A stretch of DNA of 64,000 nt from Scalesia atractyloides (taxonomy: Eukaryota; Streptophyta; Magnoliopsida; Asterales; Asteraceae): contig CAMTDV010000019.1 of NCBI GenBank assembly GCA_947069175.1, forward strand, positions 72,601,358-72,665,357. Reading direction: 5' to 3'. Positions 11,695 to 22,712 of the stretch are shown one piece after another (positions within the stretch are counted from its first letter, which is position 1; every line of letters starts with the position of its first letter). The notes beneath the pieces are model-generated. The model worked only from the letters and a program-made list of their open reading frames with translations. It was not told the DNA's origin and searched no databases. A program made the translations under genes and the position numbers.

Positions 11695-12698
11695 CTTAAA
11701 ACACAATCCAACCGGCCGACTGACAGCCTTGTCAGTCTGACAGGTTTTTTTTATTTATTTTTTAATATATATTATTTTTATTTTTCTAATCATTGATTTT
11801 ATGGCTTTTTATTTAAATGAAAAATCGAATAAAATGTTTAAAAATATACATTTTCAAGAGGTTTAAAATATCAATAAAACCCACAAAAATTAACTTAAAA
11901 ATCTAAACAAAGGTTTTTAACCAAAATATTAGTTTATTTATTTACCGAGTTATCGCGTTATTATTTTAGGTTAGAACTTCTTCGTTGGTTAAATTCGCAA
12001 CTCGTGCGCTCTCAAGAATACGCACCCACTGTGAGTGAATCTCTACAAATTCCCCGTTTTAATCATGTTTTGGGGTGTATCATGTGTCGTATCGTTTCTT
12101 TATTTTATTTAAACACTTGTGCTTATATCATTTCGTGATCAAATGTGTATTGCTTGTAGTGTGGTTTATATGTGGATACATTTTATCATTTCAGTGCACT
12201 CATTTCATTAGGCCCATTAGTTCCTCGTGGGATACGGGTTGAGCATCAAGTGCCTCATTAGATCGGCTCCGTTCGATTAGCCTTGATCTCAGATACATCA
12301 TCATTCATGTCATATATTCATTCAATGTGGTTTGTGATTTGTTACATTATACATTTGTTCACATGTGATTATGCACAATCTTATTTAAACAACGATAAAA
12401 TTGATTTACTTAAATGTTTTATCAAGGTTCACTCGCCAACTTTTGTTGACCCAAAATTCCTTCTGTTTTACGCATGATACAGGTGATCAAGTTGAGGAAA
12501 GAAATACCTAGGATGTCCTTAGAAGAATAATCAAGTTATTTCGTTGGAACAAGCATTTAGATTATTATTTGTGTTTGTATGAAATTTTGTTGGATATTTG
12601 AATTTAATAAATATGAAACTTGTTAGTAAATATCATGAGCTTTAGTGATAACCCAATCATGCCCCGACTTTTATTCCGCTGCGGATCGGGGTGTGACA

Positions 12699-12970
12699 GA
12701 AAGTGTCACCTCGGCTGTATATGATAACTGTATGCTTTTTATTTTGCACTCTTTGGGAGGAAGAACGGGTGCAATGTATTCCTCCAAAAAAAACGTTTGA
12801 GTACGCGCATATATGCATATTAGTGAAAGCTGATTTGGTAGTTGTAAGTGTCTGAATCAAAACTTAACCCGGGCTAAACACCTTCTTCGGAGGTCAGGAA
12901 ACTTATACTTTTTGTTGCGCTGGAGCTTTTTATAAGTATCCCTGTTCTCTAGATATATAGTAGGACTTAT
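12699..12970 (+). pseudogene. Decayed SPT4 exon 5 and 3' flank
   Basis: It resumes the duplicate broken by E1. The text GTGTCACCTCGGCTGTATA parallels GTGCCACCTTGGCTGTATA before SPT4 exon 5. At about 12748-12800 the frame reads EEERVQCIPPKKTF, against EEERITYVPPKRV in the gene. A one-base insertion near the end removes the stop, and the acceptor AG is lost. The 3' flank block AACTTAACCCGGGCTAAACA is also shared. Non-functional duplicate. Confidence 0.8.
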
Positions 12971-13224
12971 ATGTATTAATTTTTTTATCAAGTATGAAAA
13001 AAACTTTGTTTATCACGAAGATATATTTCAATATGCACCTAAGTTTTGTAAACAATATCTTACCTTAAATGAACCTCTTGAACGTGCCGCTAAACAAATG
13101 ATCATGGCGATAAGTTGTATCCTTATATGGCCAAGTATTTGAATGTTAACACAATGATAAAATGAATTAAGCTTAAATCCTTCAATTAGTCAAATTTAAT
13201 TTTTCATTACAGAGACCGATTACA

Positions 13225-13500
13225 TACTAATGGCAGGTAGACGGGCAAGAAGCTGCACCGCTACTCCATTCTGAATGACAAACCCTGCCTGCTAAACACA
13301 AAATTCTGCCCCTTAACATGCGCGGTGTTACTACTTACCACCTGCTTGAGGAACCGCACCGCTTCAGGGACGAGAGAACCAAATGTATCGAATGCGAACG
13401 GAACGAACACATGCTGATTTTCGATGCATGCTTTTTCGTGCTGATTCTCAATTACTATCATGTTGCTTCTATCTTTTTGGGTTCCGGTACATAACACTTA
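13225..13500 (-). pseudogene. Fragment of a repeat-associated plant gene family
   Basis: On the minus strand an open stretch encodes CTGTQKDRSNMIVIENQ and, further on, HVFVPFAFDTFGSLVPEAV. The HVFVPFAFDTFG core is familiar from many short, dispersed plant predictions of unclear function, often labelled auxilin-like. There is no start context or promoter, and the frame ends among repeats between two LTRs. I treat it as a remnant; its function is unknown. Confidence 0.45.
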
Positions 13501-14566
13501 CCAATCTAGATGGAGGGATTTATCTGTCACAACCCTGACCCGCAGCGGAAAATGGTAGTCGGGGCATGATTGGGTTTTCGTCAAAGCCCATGACATTTAC
13601 TATAAAGTTTCATATTTATTATTTCTCTTTAAAGAAGGAGATACAATAAACATACAAACACAACATGTTCAAATACATTTTCATTCAAATTACAAACTAA
13701 AGTACAATTACAAAGGAAACAAAACTAAATGTCCATTCCAAAGCATTAACTTGTTTATTCTTCTAGGCCATCCTACGTGTATCTTTTCTCAACTGGATCA
13801 CCTGTATCATGTGTAAAAATAGGGTTTTTGGGTCAACATAAGTTGGCGAGTAAATCTTATTTAAATATTTGAAAGGGTTAGTTATGTTGGTTATTTGACT
13901 AAAATTGTGCATAACTAAATATGAATAAACGTAAATGTAAAATTTATCACAAAACACATAATATCAATTAATGCACAAGCACACACACCAAATGAATGAA
14001 CAATGAGATCAAGGCTCAATCAAACGGAGCCGATCAAATGAGGCACCTGATGCTCAACTCGTCTCCCACGAGGAACTGATGGGCCTAATGAATGATTTGC
14101 ACACAACTTGACAAGAATGTAAATACGTATCATAACAAGCAATATTTAAATCATAAGTTTAGGTCATATAATGGTAACAGCACAAGTTTGAATAAACGAA
14201 ATAATTAAAGCGACACATGATACACCCCAAAACATGAATAAAAAGGGGAATTTGCAAGGATTCACTCACATTGGGTGCGTTCTTTGATGACGTTGGATGC
14301 GCACGAATTTTAGGATTTGATCTACGAGGAAAACTAACCTAAAATAATAACGAAATGATTCGGTAAATTAATACTTTTAATTCGTACTCTTAATGTGATT
14401 TTTAGATTTATTTTTGTGAGTTTAAGGACATTTTCTACCTTTAAAAATATTATTTTTAAGTATTTTTAAATAATTTTCCGATTAAATAAATAAAAAAAAT
14501 AAAAAAATGTTGACTTTTTGACTCTGTTAACTGTTGACCGGTCTGACTGTTAATTATATGCGCTGG

Positions 14567-14636
14567 GCGAGGTTCGAACTCGTGACCTCTCGTATATGTG
14601 CACGCAGCTCTACCAACTGAGCTACGTGTCTAACCC
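14567..14636 (-). other. tRNA-like module c of E2
   Basis: On the minus strand: GTTAGACACGTAGCTCAGTTGG, D-stem AGCTC/GAGCT, then GTTCGAACC as B-box core. Direct counterpart of the E1 11615 module. Confidence 0.6.
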
Positions 14637-14737
14637 GAAATATTTCTGATTTTAATTATATTTATATACTTACTGGTTTAAATCTGGAATTTAATTAATT
14701 AAAAAGGTTTGTACTGGCCTGAACCAGACGCGCAGAA

Positions 14738-14808
14738 CATGTTTCGAACCTATGACCATCGACTTAACTTGCACCCAGCCCGACCAACTGGGCTGGCTGT
14801 CTAACCCG
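14738..14808 (-). other. tRNA-like module b of E2
   Basis: Minus strand: GTTAGACAGCCAGCCCAGTTGG, D-stem AGCCC/GGGCT, B-box-like GGTTCGAAAC. Confidence 0.55.
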
Positions 14809-14909
14809 TATTATATAGTTCTTGAATTATATTTAACAACATACTGTGGGACAATCTGTTTTGGTTTTAAAAAAAATGGATTTTATTTCAGTAGAACGGA
14901 CATGTTCAA

Positions 14910-14976
14910 GACTCGAACCCGGGACGTGTATGTTATGTTTGCACACAGTCCACCACTGGACTGTGTGTCTAACCCG
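14910..14976 (-). other. tRNA-like module a of E2
   Basis: Minus strand: GTTAGACACACAGTCCAGTGG, D-stem AGTCC/GGACT, B box GGGTTCGAGTC. Confidence 0.55.
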
Positions 14977-15428
14977 GTTAGAATCCATTTTAATTATACA
15001 TATATTCCTTTTGAACTTCGTCTTCTTCGTTAGAAATAACACAGACTCAGGATCCGACTGTGTTTAATTTAAACACTTGTTTTAGTTCTTGTATAGATGA
15101 TTGAAATGTATTAAAAGAAAGATTGGACATGGTATACCAGACACTTGCGGCCTTGTCTTCTCCGATGAGATTCCGGCGACAAAACCAAATTCCGGCGAAG
15201 TGTAACTTGCGACAGAGGATCTACAGGAAGTTTGAGGTGAGTGTGGGTGGCTTCTGTCTGAGCTCTAGAAGTCCTATTTTTAGAGTAAGGCAATACGGGA
15301 ATGGATTCTTCGGTTTTCCGGCGACTTGCAGAACTCCGACGAGTTTTAATTTCAAGCAAGAACTTTCTGATCGATTAGAGAGTTTGTTTGAGAAAAGTGA
15401 ACGAGTTCTAATCGTTGTGAACCATTAC

Positions 15429-15436
15429 TATTTATA
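15429..15436 (-). promoter_or_regulatory. TATA box of LTR copy E2
   Basis: TATAAATA on the minus strand, between the antisense and sense module groups. Confidence 0.5.
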
Positions 15437-15687
15437 TTGAAAAGTGGTCAATCATGAATTTTCGGTTTCAAAGAAAAATCCTCAAATCATGGGTACTGAA
15501 TGATTGAAACAGTTCGCGATTGAAGGAAACAGTTATGAAATTATGATTTGCGTTTTATGATACCAGTTAACAAAAACGTATCTCCATTGATTCAGCGGTT
15601 ACAGAGGATGATGGTTTGAAGATGCGGTTTCACCGTTTGTTTAGTTATAAATCTTATTTATTTCTAATCTGAAACATACGGTGTGTG

Positions 15688-15762
15688 TGTACCAGCGGTG
15701 TTTTGGAGTGTGCGGAGTTTGTGGATTCGATGGGGACCCGGGTTCGAAACCCGGTCACCCCT
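15688..15762 (+). other. tRNA-like module, antisense to E2, with perfect T-arm
   Basis: An A-box-like GTACCAGCGGTG is followed by CCGGGTTCGAAACCCGG, a perfect 5-bp stem with a 7-nt TTCGAAA loop exactly like a tRNA T-arm. A 3' TCACCCC can pair with the GGGGA before the arm. Followed by an (AT)n run. Confidence 0.6.
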
Positions 15763-15764
15763 GT

Positions 15765-15767
<3 letters not shown>

Positions 15768-15802
<35 letters not shown>
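15768..15802. repeat. (AT)n microsatellite inside E2
   Basis: TA run next to the antisense tRNA-like module; absent from E1 and E3. Confidence 0.9.
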
Positions 15803-15808
<6 letters not shown>

Positions 15809-16103
15809 TCTAAAATCTTAAATATTGTTATTATTATTATTTATTTATTTATTATTATTATTTTTATCTTCATTTATATTATTAGTATAACGAATCTCTG
15901 AAATGATTAACGTAAAGTTGTAACGAAAGGACCATATTATAAACTTGAAAAAAAATGGTGCGGGTTTTAGAACCCGTTTTTTCGACAAATGTTACATTAT
16001 CCCTACTTACACTTTCTTAATGTATATTCAAATTTAAGATTCAAACTCTTAGGTCTTATCTCAGTTATTATGCTTTAATTCTTAAAATGTGTATTTAAAT
16101 TTA

Positions 16104-17785
16104 GAGTAAATTGCACAAAACGTCCTTTAAGTTTCACCAATCTTGCTGGTTTCAGCCTTAATCTTTAAAAGTTGCCAAAACCAGCCTTTAAGATTAATTT
16201 TGTTGCATGTTTCATCCTTTATCACTAACCCAATTACTAATCCATGTTAAATGGCCTCACATGCATAACATGTGAGGGTAAAACCGTCTTTTCAAAACTC
16301 CTCCTTATCCATTTAAACTCTAAACTGCATGTGAGGCTCACAATTCGTTTAATCTCCACCTTATCCGAAACCCACGACAGCGGTATCCACAACTTCTGCC
16401 CCATCGCAATCCCAGCCACCCGTACTCCCGGCAGCCACCAAGTAGCCATAATGCATCACCGCCTCACCATCCACATCATCACAACTACACGGCAGCGGTA
16501 TCCACAACTTCTGCCCCACCAAAATAGTATTCGCATCCGTTATATTATTCACCTCCTGAATCTGCGGGAAAGTAACCAGCCCCGAAAACACTTCAGCGGC
16601 AATATGGAACAGCCCGTCGTCGGGGACCACGGTGTAGATGGGGCGGTGGTTGGAGATTCTGGTGCCGTTGCGGCATAAACAGGGGAAGGGGATTTTGAGG
16701 GTTTGGGTGGCGTTGAAGGTTTGGGATTGTGGGGTGGTGATTGGGAGGTTGTTGGCGGCGAGGAGGGAGCGAAGGTTTTTGATTTGGAAGAGGGTGGTGA
16801 TGGCGGAGAGAGTGGTGGTGTTGGGAGTTTGTAGTCGATGAGGGAGTTGCAGGTGGTGGAGGTGGGGTTTGTGCAGCAGAAACCTGGTTGTTGTGCGGTG
16901 GATTGAGGGGAGAAGATGGTGGAGAGGATGATTAAGGTGGGGAAGATAACCGGAAACTTCATGGTTTACTTTACTGTAAATTAATGGCGGATGAGTGGGA
17001 AATGAGAATGGGGAAGACGAGAAGGTTGACTTGGTGAGGACACTTTTTTTAGTAGGCACAGATCGGCGCGGCTCTGTGTCTGGCGTCGGCTATCAACGGC
17101 GCGCCGGAGCCGGACACGGCTTACTTAAGGCATGAACAGGGGAGTTGAAATCAGCAGACATGATTCAGATGAAGCTGTGGGTTAATGGTGAAACACTGAA
17201 ATTGTATACATACGATCATCAAACATCGAAATGGGTCTCAATTTATCATGGTTTTCAGTGTAAAAACAGAGTCGTCTTCTTGATTTAGAATACTCTGTTT
17301 CTGTATAATCTGCAAAAACAGAGTAACAGAGCAGCAATTTTAGTGATTCAGCTCAAAACTGAAAGTGGAATTCTATTAGGTGTGATACAAAAGCAGCAAT
17401 TTATCATTCTATGTATCAATTACTGTACAAATCAAGAAGATATACCGACTACCATCACCATCTTAAGGTTCTCTAGTTCTGGCAAGGGGTTTGTTAGTTG
17501 CTTCAGTGAATTGTATATAGAATATATAATATATGGTGGAGGAGAACCAGGTTTTGAACTAGATTTATATTTAGAGAGAGAAGATAGAGAGAGATTAAAA
17601 GACGGTTTTACCCTCACATGTTATGCATGTGAGGCCATTTAACATGGATTAGTAACTGGGTTAGTGATAAAGGATGAAACCTGCAACAAAATTAATCTTA
17701 AAGGCTGGTTTTGGCAACTTTTAAAGATTAAGGCTGAAACCAGCAAGATTGGTGAAACTTAAAGGACGTTTTGTGCAATTTACTC
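16104..17785. mobile_element. Pack-MULE with about 190-bp inverted termini
   Basis: The termini are nearly perfect inverted repeats beginning GAGTAAATTGCACAAAACGTCC and extending to the CTCACATGCATAACATGTGAGG palindromic block. A perfect 9-bp duplication TTAAATTTA flanks the element (16095-16103, 17786-17794), the Mutator hallmark. It has no transposase. Instead it carries a host gene fragment (LysM receptor-like) on the minus strand. The homologous site near 32.15 kb lacks the element, which confirms its boundaries. Confidence 0.9.
16361..16962 (-). pseudogene. Captured LysM-domain (LYM/CEBiP-like) gene fragment
   Basis: From ATG 16962 (minus) the frame gives a hydrophobic signal peptide (FPTLIILSTIFS). 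An extracellular LysM-protein start follows with FCCTNPTSTTCNSLIDYKLP. After a one-base deletion the neighbouring frame continues with TTTLSAITTLFQIKNLRSLL, IPFPCLCRNGT and GLFHIAAEVFSGLVTF. It ends with QKLWIPLPCSCDDVDGE. These are LysM repeats and CxC spacers of plant GPI-anchored chitin/peptidoglycan receptors. The C-terminal part is replaced by a rearranged duplication of the QKLWIP region (repeated near 16380-16400 and 16495-16515). Frameshift and truncation make a functional receptor unlikely. Confidence 0.8.
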
Positions 17786-18213
17786 TTAAATTTAAGGTCC
17801 TTTATTATCAAGTCGCTTCTAGAATTACTATTCTATTTATCTAGAACTAAAATATCAACTATAGAAAATAAGAAGTTACACTTAAGTAAAACTAAGACCT
17901 TTCTAACATATATTATTGTAGAATAAATAATAAATTGGTAAGCTGTGATCTCTGCTATATTCGATCAACAACCGAATTCGAACCCGAATATCCAAAAACT
18001 AAATTCTTGATTGAATATGATGAAAACCCACTAATTGTAAATTGTAAATGTTGATCTCTATCACTAGCTATATTGCCATATTATAAAATAACCTTCCCCT
18101 AAAATTTTAAGAGATGATACATATGCTATAAACCCTTTAACAGTACAAAAGTGACAACCGGAATGATAACTTTTGAAAGTTTGATAGGGGTTCATTCTTT
18201 CTCATTCAAAACT

Positions 18214-18358
18214 AAGCATAAAGATTCTTGGTTTTTCTTCGGTTAATCCGCGTTTCTCTATATAATCTTTACTGCATATCCACCATTTTGTGTAGTGATA
18301 TGTAGAGTAGAGCATGGCGTAGACGAAACCAAAGAAAAAACCAAGAATCCTTTTGCTT
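18214..18358 (-). ncRNA. Candidate foldback RNA locus (copy 1)
   Basis: Two arms, 18214-18244 and 18327-18358, are nearly perfect inverted repeats built around GATTCTTGGTTTTT and AAAAACCAAGAATC. They give a stem of about 30 bp with few mismatches and a loop of about 82 nt. On the minus strand a TATAAAAG lies 66 bp upstream of the stem. That layout resembles a MIRNA gene, but I recognise no known miRNA. The same stretch also encodes a 60-residue minus-strand frame with a hydrophobic segment (ILGFFFGFVYAMLY). Between copies the loop carries two single-base indels that shift the C-terminus of that frame while the arms stay intact. That favours RNA structure over protein. A decayed foldback transposon is the main alternative. 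Confidence 0.45.
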
Positions 18359-18423
18359 CTATCAGACCTTTGGAAGAACATCAAAGAATTTGAAACAGAT
18401 AATATTTTATGCGTATAGATCTG

Positions 18424-18431
18424 CTTTTATA
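18424..18431 (-). promoter_or_regulatory. TATA box upstream of foldback locus copy 1
   Basis: TATAAAAG in the context TCTCTATAAAAGCAGATC on the minus strand, conserved in copy 2 at 33272-33279. Confidence 0.5.
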
Positions 18432-18600
18432 GAGAGATCACATTGAATAAAATAATGATAAAGCTTAAGAATTAATGAAAATGATAAAAGTCAATAACTT
18501 ATCCTAATATTCAAATTTCAAATATTAATAATAACTAAGAAACATACTTAATAAACCTTCAAATAAAATTCCTTTTTAGACACTTGTTATTTGTAATTTC

Positions 18601-20174
18601 CAACCCTTATTTTTTTATTTATCTCTTTTATTAAATAATAATAATAAACATCAATTTAACTAAATCTATTTATCTTTTTTATTTTCATAATTTGAAATTG
18701 ATTTCCTTTTTAACTTTAAAGTTTCAATCTTTGACAATTTAAGTCTGAAGTTTCAATATTTGATATTTTAACCCCTTTGATTAATTTGGTTTTTCACTTC
18801 TAATTCAAAAGCTTTTCATCTTTTGCAATTTAATCTCAACACTTTTTTTACTTTCAACTTTGGTCCCTTATACTTTTCATCTTTGACAAGTCCTCCGTTA
18901 ACATGTCCTTCTAAATTTTCCGAGTTAACACGCACAACGTGCGTGTAGGGTTCAACGTTTTTTCATCTATTTTTTTCCCGTTTGACAGGTCCGTCGAGCG
19001 CATCTATTTTTCCCCGTTTGTCTGTCGCAACGCACGAATCAGAGATCGACTTAGTTTTTTTTCACGGTTTTACACATAGGCTCGTGGTCATGTGAGAAAC
19101 ATATGTCTTTCATCTAACATGATATGTAACTAACGAATCCCCCGTCGCATAGCGGCGGATGGTAATTCTAGAATTAATAATCGAGTAATAATAACTATAA
19201 TCTAACTTATAATAAAAGACTTCAAATAATGACACATGGTTTTCTCTCCTTCAACCTCATAAATTTTATTTATATTTGTTTAATATATTTTTTGAGAGTA
19301 AAGTCCTTTTTGAGTCTCTGTGATTTGGTTGTTTTAACTACTTGAGTCCAAAACTTAAATTTGCCTTGATTTGAGTCCCTGTGATTTGGTCGTTTTAACT
19401 ATTTGAGTCCAAAACTCAAACTTGTCTTGATTTGAGTCCAAAACTCAAACTTGTCTTAAATTGAGTTTTGGACTTAAGTAGTTAAAATGACCAAACCACA
19501 GGGACTCAAATCAAGACAAGTTTGAGTTTTGGACTCAAATAGTTAAAACGACCAAACCACAGAGACTCAAAAAGGACTTTACTCTTTTCTTTAAATTAAT
19601 AACTAATATATAGACTTATCTTTATCATTAATAAATAATAACTAATACTTTTATTTATAGATTCCAAATAATGTCATGTGACATTCTTTCATTCAACCTC
19701 ATAAATTTTATTTATATTTGTTTAATATTTCTTTTAATATTAATAATTAATATATAAATATCACTTATTTTATCTAAGATTAATAAATAACTTTTATTTC
19801 TAACCAAAAAGTTTTATTCTTTTACAATTTAGACCCTTTGTTTTTTTTACTTAAAGTTTTTCATCTTTTGTAATTCAAACTCTTTATTTTCAATTTTGGT
19901 CCACCATACTTTTCATCTTTCCCAAGTTTTTCGTTTCGTTCCAAATTTTGTGAGTTAACGCACCGCAACGTGCGTGTGAGGTTCAACATTTTTTCATATA
20001 TTTTTCCCGTTTGACTGGCCCGTCGCAACACATCTATTTTTCTACGTTTGACAAGTTCGTCACAACATGCGAGTCATAGATTGACTTAGTTATTTTTTTA
20101 TATATTTTACGTTCCGGTTTTATTTCTTTCCAACGAGCGTGCGTAATTCAAAGATTTTACGTCTGCTTTTCGGC
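18601..20174. repeat. Diverged duplicated non-coding repeat block
   Basis: Two related stretches, about 18770-19260 and 19655-20100, share TTTTCATCTTTG, GAGTTAACRC, AACGTGCGTGTG and TTTCCCGTTTGAC motifs and the phrase CAACCTCATAAATTTTATTT. This is dispersed non-coding repeat DNA; a Helitron origin is possible but its ends were not found. No gene. Confidence 0.5.
19296..19584. mobile_element. Foldback MITE with about 140-bp arms
   Basis: It begins GAGTAAAGTCCTTTTTGAGTC and ends with the reverse complement. The two arms mirror each other through the GGACTCAAATCAAGACAAG and AGTTTTGGACT blocks. Flanking nonamers are similar but not identical. The related stretch near 19730 gives an approximate empty site. 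Confidence 0.75.
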
Positions 20175-21610
20175 ATAAAATTTGTTATTTTAGTCCCTGA
20201 GGTTTGTCCAAATTTTAGTCTCTGAGGTTTGTCCAAATTTATCATTTTAGTCCTTGAGATTTGTCCAAATATTTCATTTTAGTCCAAATAGTTTTTTTTC
20301 GCCTCTAGGTTCATGAATTTTCCCTTTTGTTGCCATATTGATCAAATACACTAACTCCGTCCAAAAACGCCATTTTTAATCGCGGGTATTTTGGGAGTTT
20401 TCAATTTAAATCTTTTAAGTTGCCATTTTGATCCATTCTTTTACTATTATTATTTATTATTATTATTATTATTATTATATAAAAGATAAAAAGAGTAAAT
20501 TGCTATAATTCCACACCTCTCTCAGACTCTCACACTTCCCCTCAACTCATCTCTTTCTCTCTCTACCTCTACACATGTGCATCTTCATCTTCTTCACCAA
20601 AATCCTAATTTTATTTCAAAACCTGAAACTTCAATGGAGAGAGATGAAAGCTGCATAGACATCATCAACAGAGCATCGATAAAGCATTCTTTGATTACGA
20701 AGAAGGATGAAGAGTCTGTGAGACTAATGTTTTTATCTCGTTTGAATCTGAAGACGAAACTTGAACTTGATTCCCACACTAAGATCCATTTCATTCCTTT
20801 ACATATCTACGCCGTTCATTTGAGGTGGGTGGTAGTGGGTTTTGATTACGTTCTGATGGTGGTGAATGGTGGTGGGGTGAACGACAGTGATAGTGGTGGT
20901 GAACGTTGGTGGTGGTGGGTTTTGATCAGGTAAACAGTGAGGATGAGGATGGCGTTAGTGAGATTTTTGGGAGGAGGGTCTTTGAATTAAAGGGTTTACG
21001 ATGGGGATGGCGGGGATTTGAAGATGGAGAGACCGATTTGGTTAGAAAGGAAGTGATGGTGGCCAGAAAAGGTTGTCGGTGAGTGGCGGTGTACAATATT
21101 GGGTTAAATAGAGGAGATGGCGGAGACGAGCTGGGTGGTTGTTGGCGGCGGCGGTTGCCGAGACAGCTGCAAACGGCGGAAAATTACGGTGGAGGTGGTT
21201 TCTGGATTATTGGGCATCTGATGGTGATGAGAGGTTAGTGGTGGTGCCATAGATGGGCTTTTGTATATATAGATGGAGATATATGACGATTTATACATAA
21301 ATGTGTATTAAAGTTAATAGATTTTATAATATGTGTTTTTATATATATAAATAAATATGTGTGTATTTTTTATAACATTATTATTTTTTTAATAAAAATA
21401 AGTTTTGGACTAAAATGGCAAGTTGAAAAGTTTTAACAAAAATCCCTAAAACATACCCCTGGTTATAAAATGAGGTTTTGGACGGAGTTAGGGTATGTGA
21501 TCAAAATGACAACAAAAAGGAAAAATCAATGACCCATAGAAGAAAAAAACTATTTTGACTAAAATGACAAATTTGGACAAAGCACATGGACTAAAATGAA
21601 AATTTACTCT
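20175..21610. mobile_element. MULE-like non-autonomous element
   Basis: The left end holds TTATTTTAGTCCCTGAGGTTTGTCC. The right end, on the other strand, holds TCATTTTAGTCCATGTGCTTTGTCC; both are followed by inverted CTAACTCCGTCC / GGACGGAGTTAG blocks. The GC-richer interior (20.52-21.27 kb) has CT-rich leader-like sequence and an open frame from 20577, plus GGT/GGC-rich tracts. That could be captured host sequence, but nothing was recognised. Confidence 0.55.
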
Positions 21611-21784
21611 TATGTATTAATAGAAAGGGATTTGGTGATGGGGTATTGCGATGGTGGTGGTGGTGGTGGTGGTGGCAAGTGGAGAAAACAATGACAAAAG
21701 GATGAGTTTTATTTATAAAAATATCATCATGATGGTAGTGTATGATGACTGAAATACCCTCATGTGTCTTGCGCTTGTCATACT

Positions 21785-22218
21785 CATGGTTGTAAAACAA
21801 GATTTCCAAGGCTGAGTACTTCCCAAGTAGTCGTTACAAGATGGGCTGCTGAGATGACTTTTTTCGACTCCGCTTAATTACTCGAAGTTGGTCAAACGCG
21901 GTCAAGCTCAGCCAAAATCCGATCTATTAGGTCAACTCGGCCAACCTAGTTTGACTTGAATAATAATAAAACATATTTTTTTGAACGGTAATAAAACATA
22001 ATTATATGCCTACATATTAAAGAATTAATATCATTTTCACGTATTTTGTTATAAATATTAGTAAATTTATGTTATTTGACATATATTTTATCTTCAAAAA
22101 GTAATTTCTTTATAATTTAACATGTCCGAATACACCCCGAGTACTCTCCGCCTAGACCGGGTACTCGGAACTCCCCGATCGACAGACTAGGGAGCGCTTA
22201 GCGACTTTTGCAACCATG
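21785..22218. mobile_element. hAT-type MITE with 8-bp duplication
   Basis: It starts CATGGTTGTAAAA and ends TTTTGCAACCATG. The perfect octamer GTCATACT flanks it (21777-21784, 22219-22226). The interior has the GAGTACTC..GGGAGCGCTTAGCGAC motifs frequent in plant non-autonomous elements. No coding sequence. Confidence 0.85.
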
Positions 22219-22407
22219 GTCATACTTTACTGAAAAAAATTAACCAGCTTAGAGCTAAAGGACCTAGGGTGCAATGCTTAACAAAAAAAAAAAGACTCTG
22301 GTTGTAATTATTGAAGTTAAAAGGCATCCATTGTAATCTAGTATAAAACATAAAGAACGAAAACGTAATTTACCCTAAAGATTTTTAAGACTCTATGCTA
22401 TGCTTTA

Positions 22408-22709
22408 GAGCATTCACAATGAAGCCTCCATATTAATATGAATGTAACATCTATATTTTTTAAAGTAGTTGTGAATGGTTGTGAGTAGAGGAGAGAGGAA
22501 AAAAAGAAAAAGTTCTGTTCCAGTAACTTTGAAGGAGATACCATTCACTTTATAATTTTTAAATATATTTTGAACGTGGTTGTGAGTGAAGAAGAGAGAA
22601 GTAATGATAAAAGTACAGAAAAAATTATTTAATTGAAAAGAAGAGAAAAAATATAGCATTTTTTAGTGTAACAATAGACATAGAGTAAGAGAATTCATTG
22701 TGAATGCTC
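22408..22709. mobile_element. Tourist-like MITE (complete)
   Basis: Ends GAGCATTCACAATGAA and TTCATTGTGAATGCTC are perfect inverted repeats, flanked by TTA (22405-22407, 22710-22712) as in PIF/Harbinger MITEs. It is about 300 bp and non-coding. A truncated relative lies at 4554. Confidence 0.85.
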
Positions 22710-22712
22710 TTA

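Larger units (their letters stand above)
10394..12698 (+). mobile_element. Solo LTR with tRNA-like modules (copy E1)
   Basis: The element runs from TGTAACATTTG to GGGTGTGACA. It is flanked by a perfect 5-bp duplication GAAAG (10389-10393 and 12699-12703), as expected for an LTR retrotransposon. It has no internal coding region and no second LTR, so it is a solo LTR or an unusual short element. Two inverted relatives (13525-15996 and 56312-58856) have the same layout. That layout is an antisense tRNA-like module, a TATAAATA box, then three sense tRNA-like modules about 170 bp apart. The intact SPT4 intron shows the paralogous empty site, proving insertion into the duplicate. Confidence 0.85.
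13525..15996 (-). mobile_element. Solo LTR with tRNA-like modules (copy E2, inverted)
   Basis: On the plus strand it runs TGTCACAACCC to ATGTTACA, with a perfect TTATC duplication on both sides (13520-13524, 15997-16001). Relative to E1 it is inverted. Three tRNA-like modules (14567-14976) lie downstream of a minus-strand TATAAATA, and one opposite-strand module lies upstream at 15688-15762. No coding capacity. It shares the GAGGCACCTGATGCTCAACTCG and GATCAAGGCTCAATCAAACG blocks with E3. Confidence 0.85.
17795..18600. other. Duplicated block D, copy 1
   Basis: This stretch matches 32.15-33.4 kb almost throughout. Shared text includes GAAGTTACACTTAAGTAAAA, GAATAAATAATAAATTGGTA, CTAGCTATATTGCCATATTA and the foldback described next. 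Copy 2 has two insertions that this copy lacks, while this copy carries the Pack-MULE at its left edge. No conventional gene is evident besides the hairpin locus. Confidence 0.8.

Noticed and set aside
13261..13497. A functional gene with the HVFVPFAFDTFG motif
   Set aside because: Short, flanked by solo LTRs, with no promoter or exon context; listed only as a fragment.
18202..18384. A 60-residue conserved membrane protein on the minus strand
   Set aside because: Its similarity between the two copies is explained by the foldback DNA. Indels change the C-terminus and no homolog is recognised.
20577..20933. 118-residue protein in the MULE-like element
   Set aside because: Low-complexity Gly/Val/Trp-rich end from GGT repeats and no recognised domain. 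It might be captured sequence but cannot be supported.
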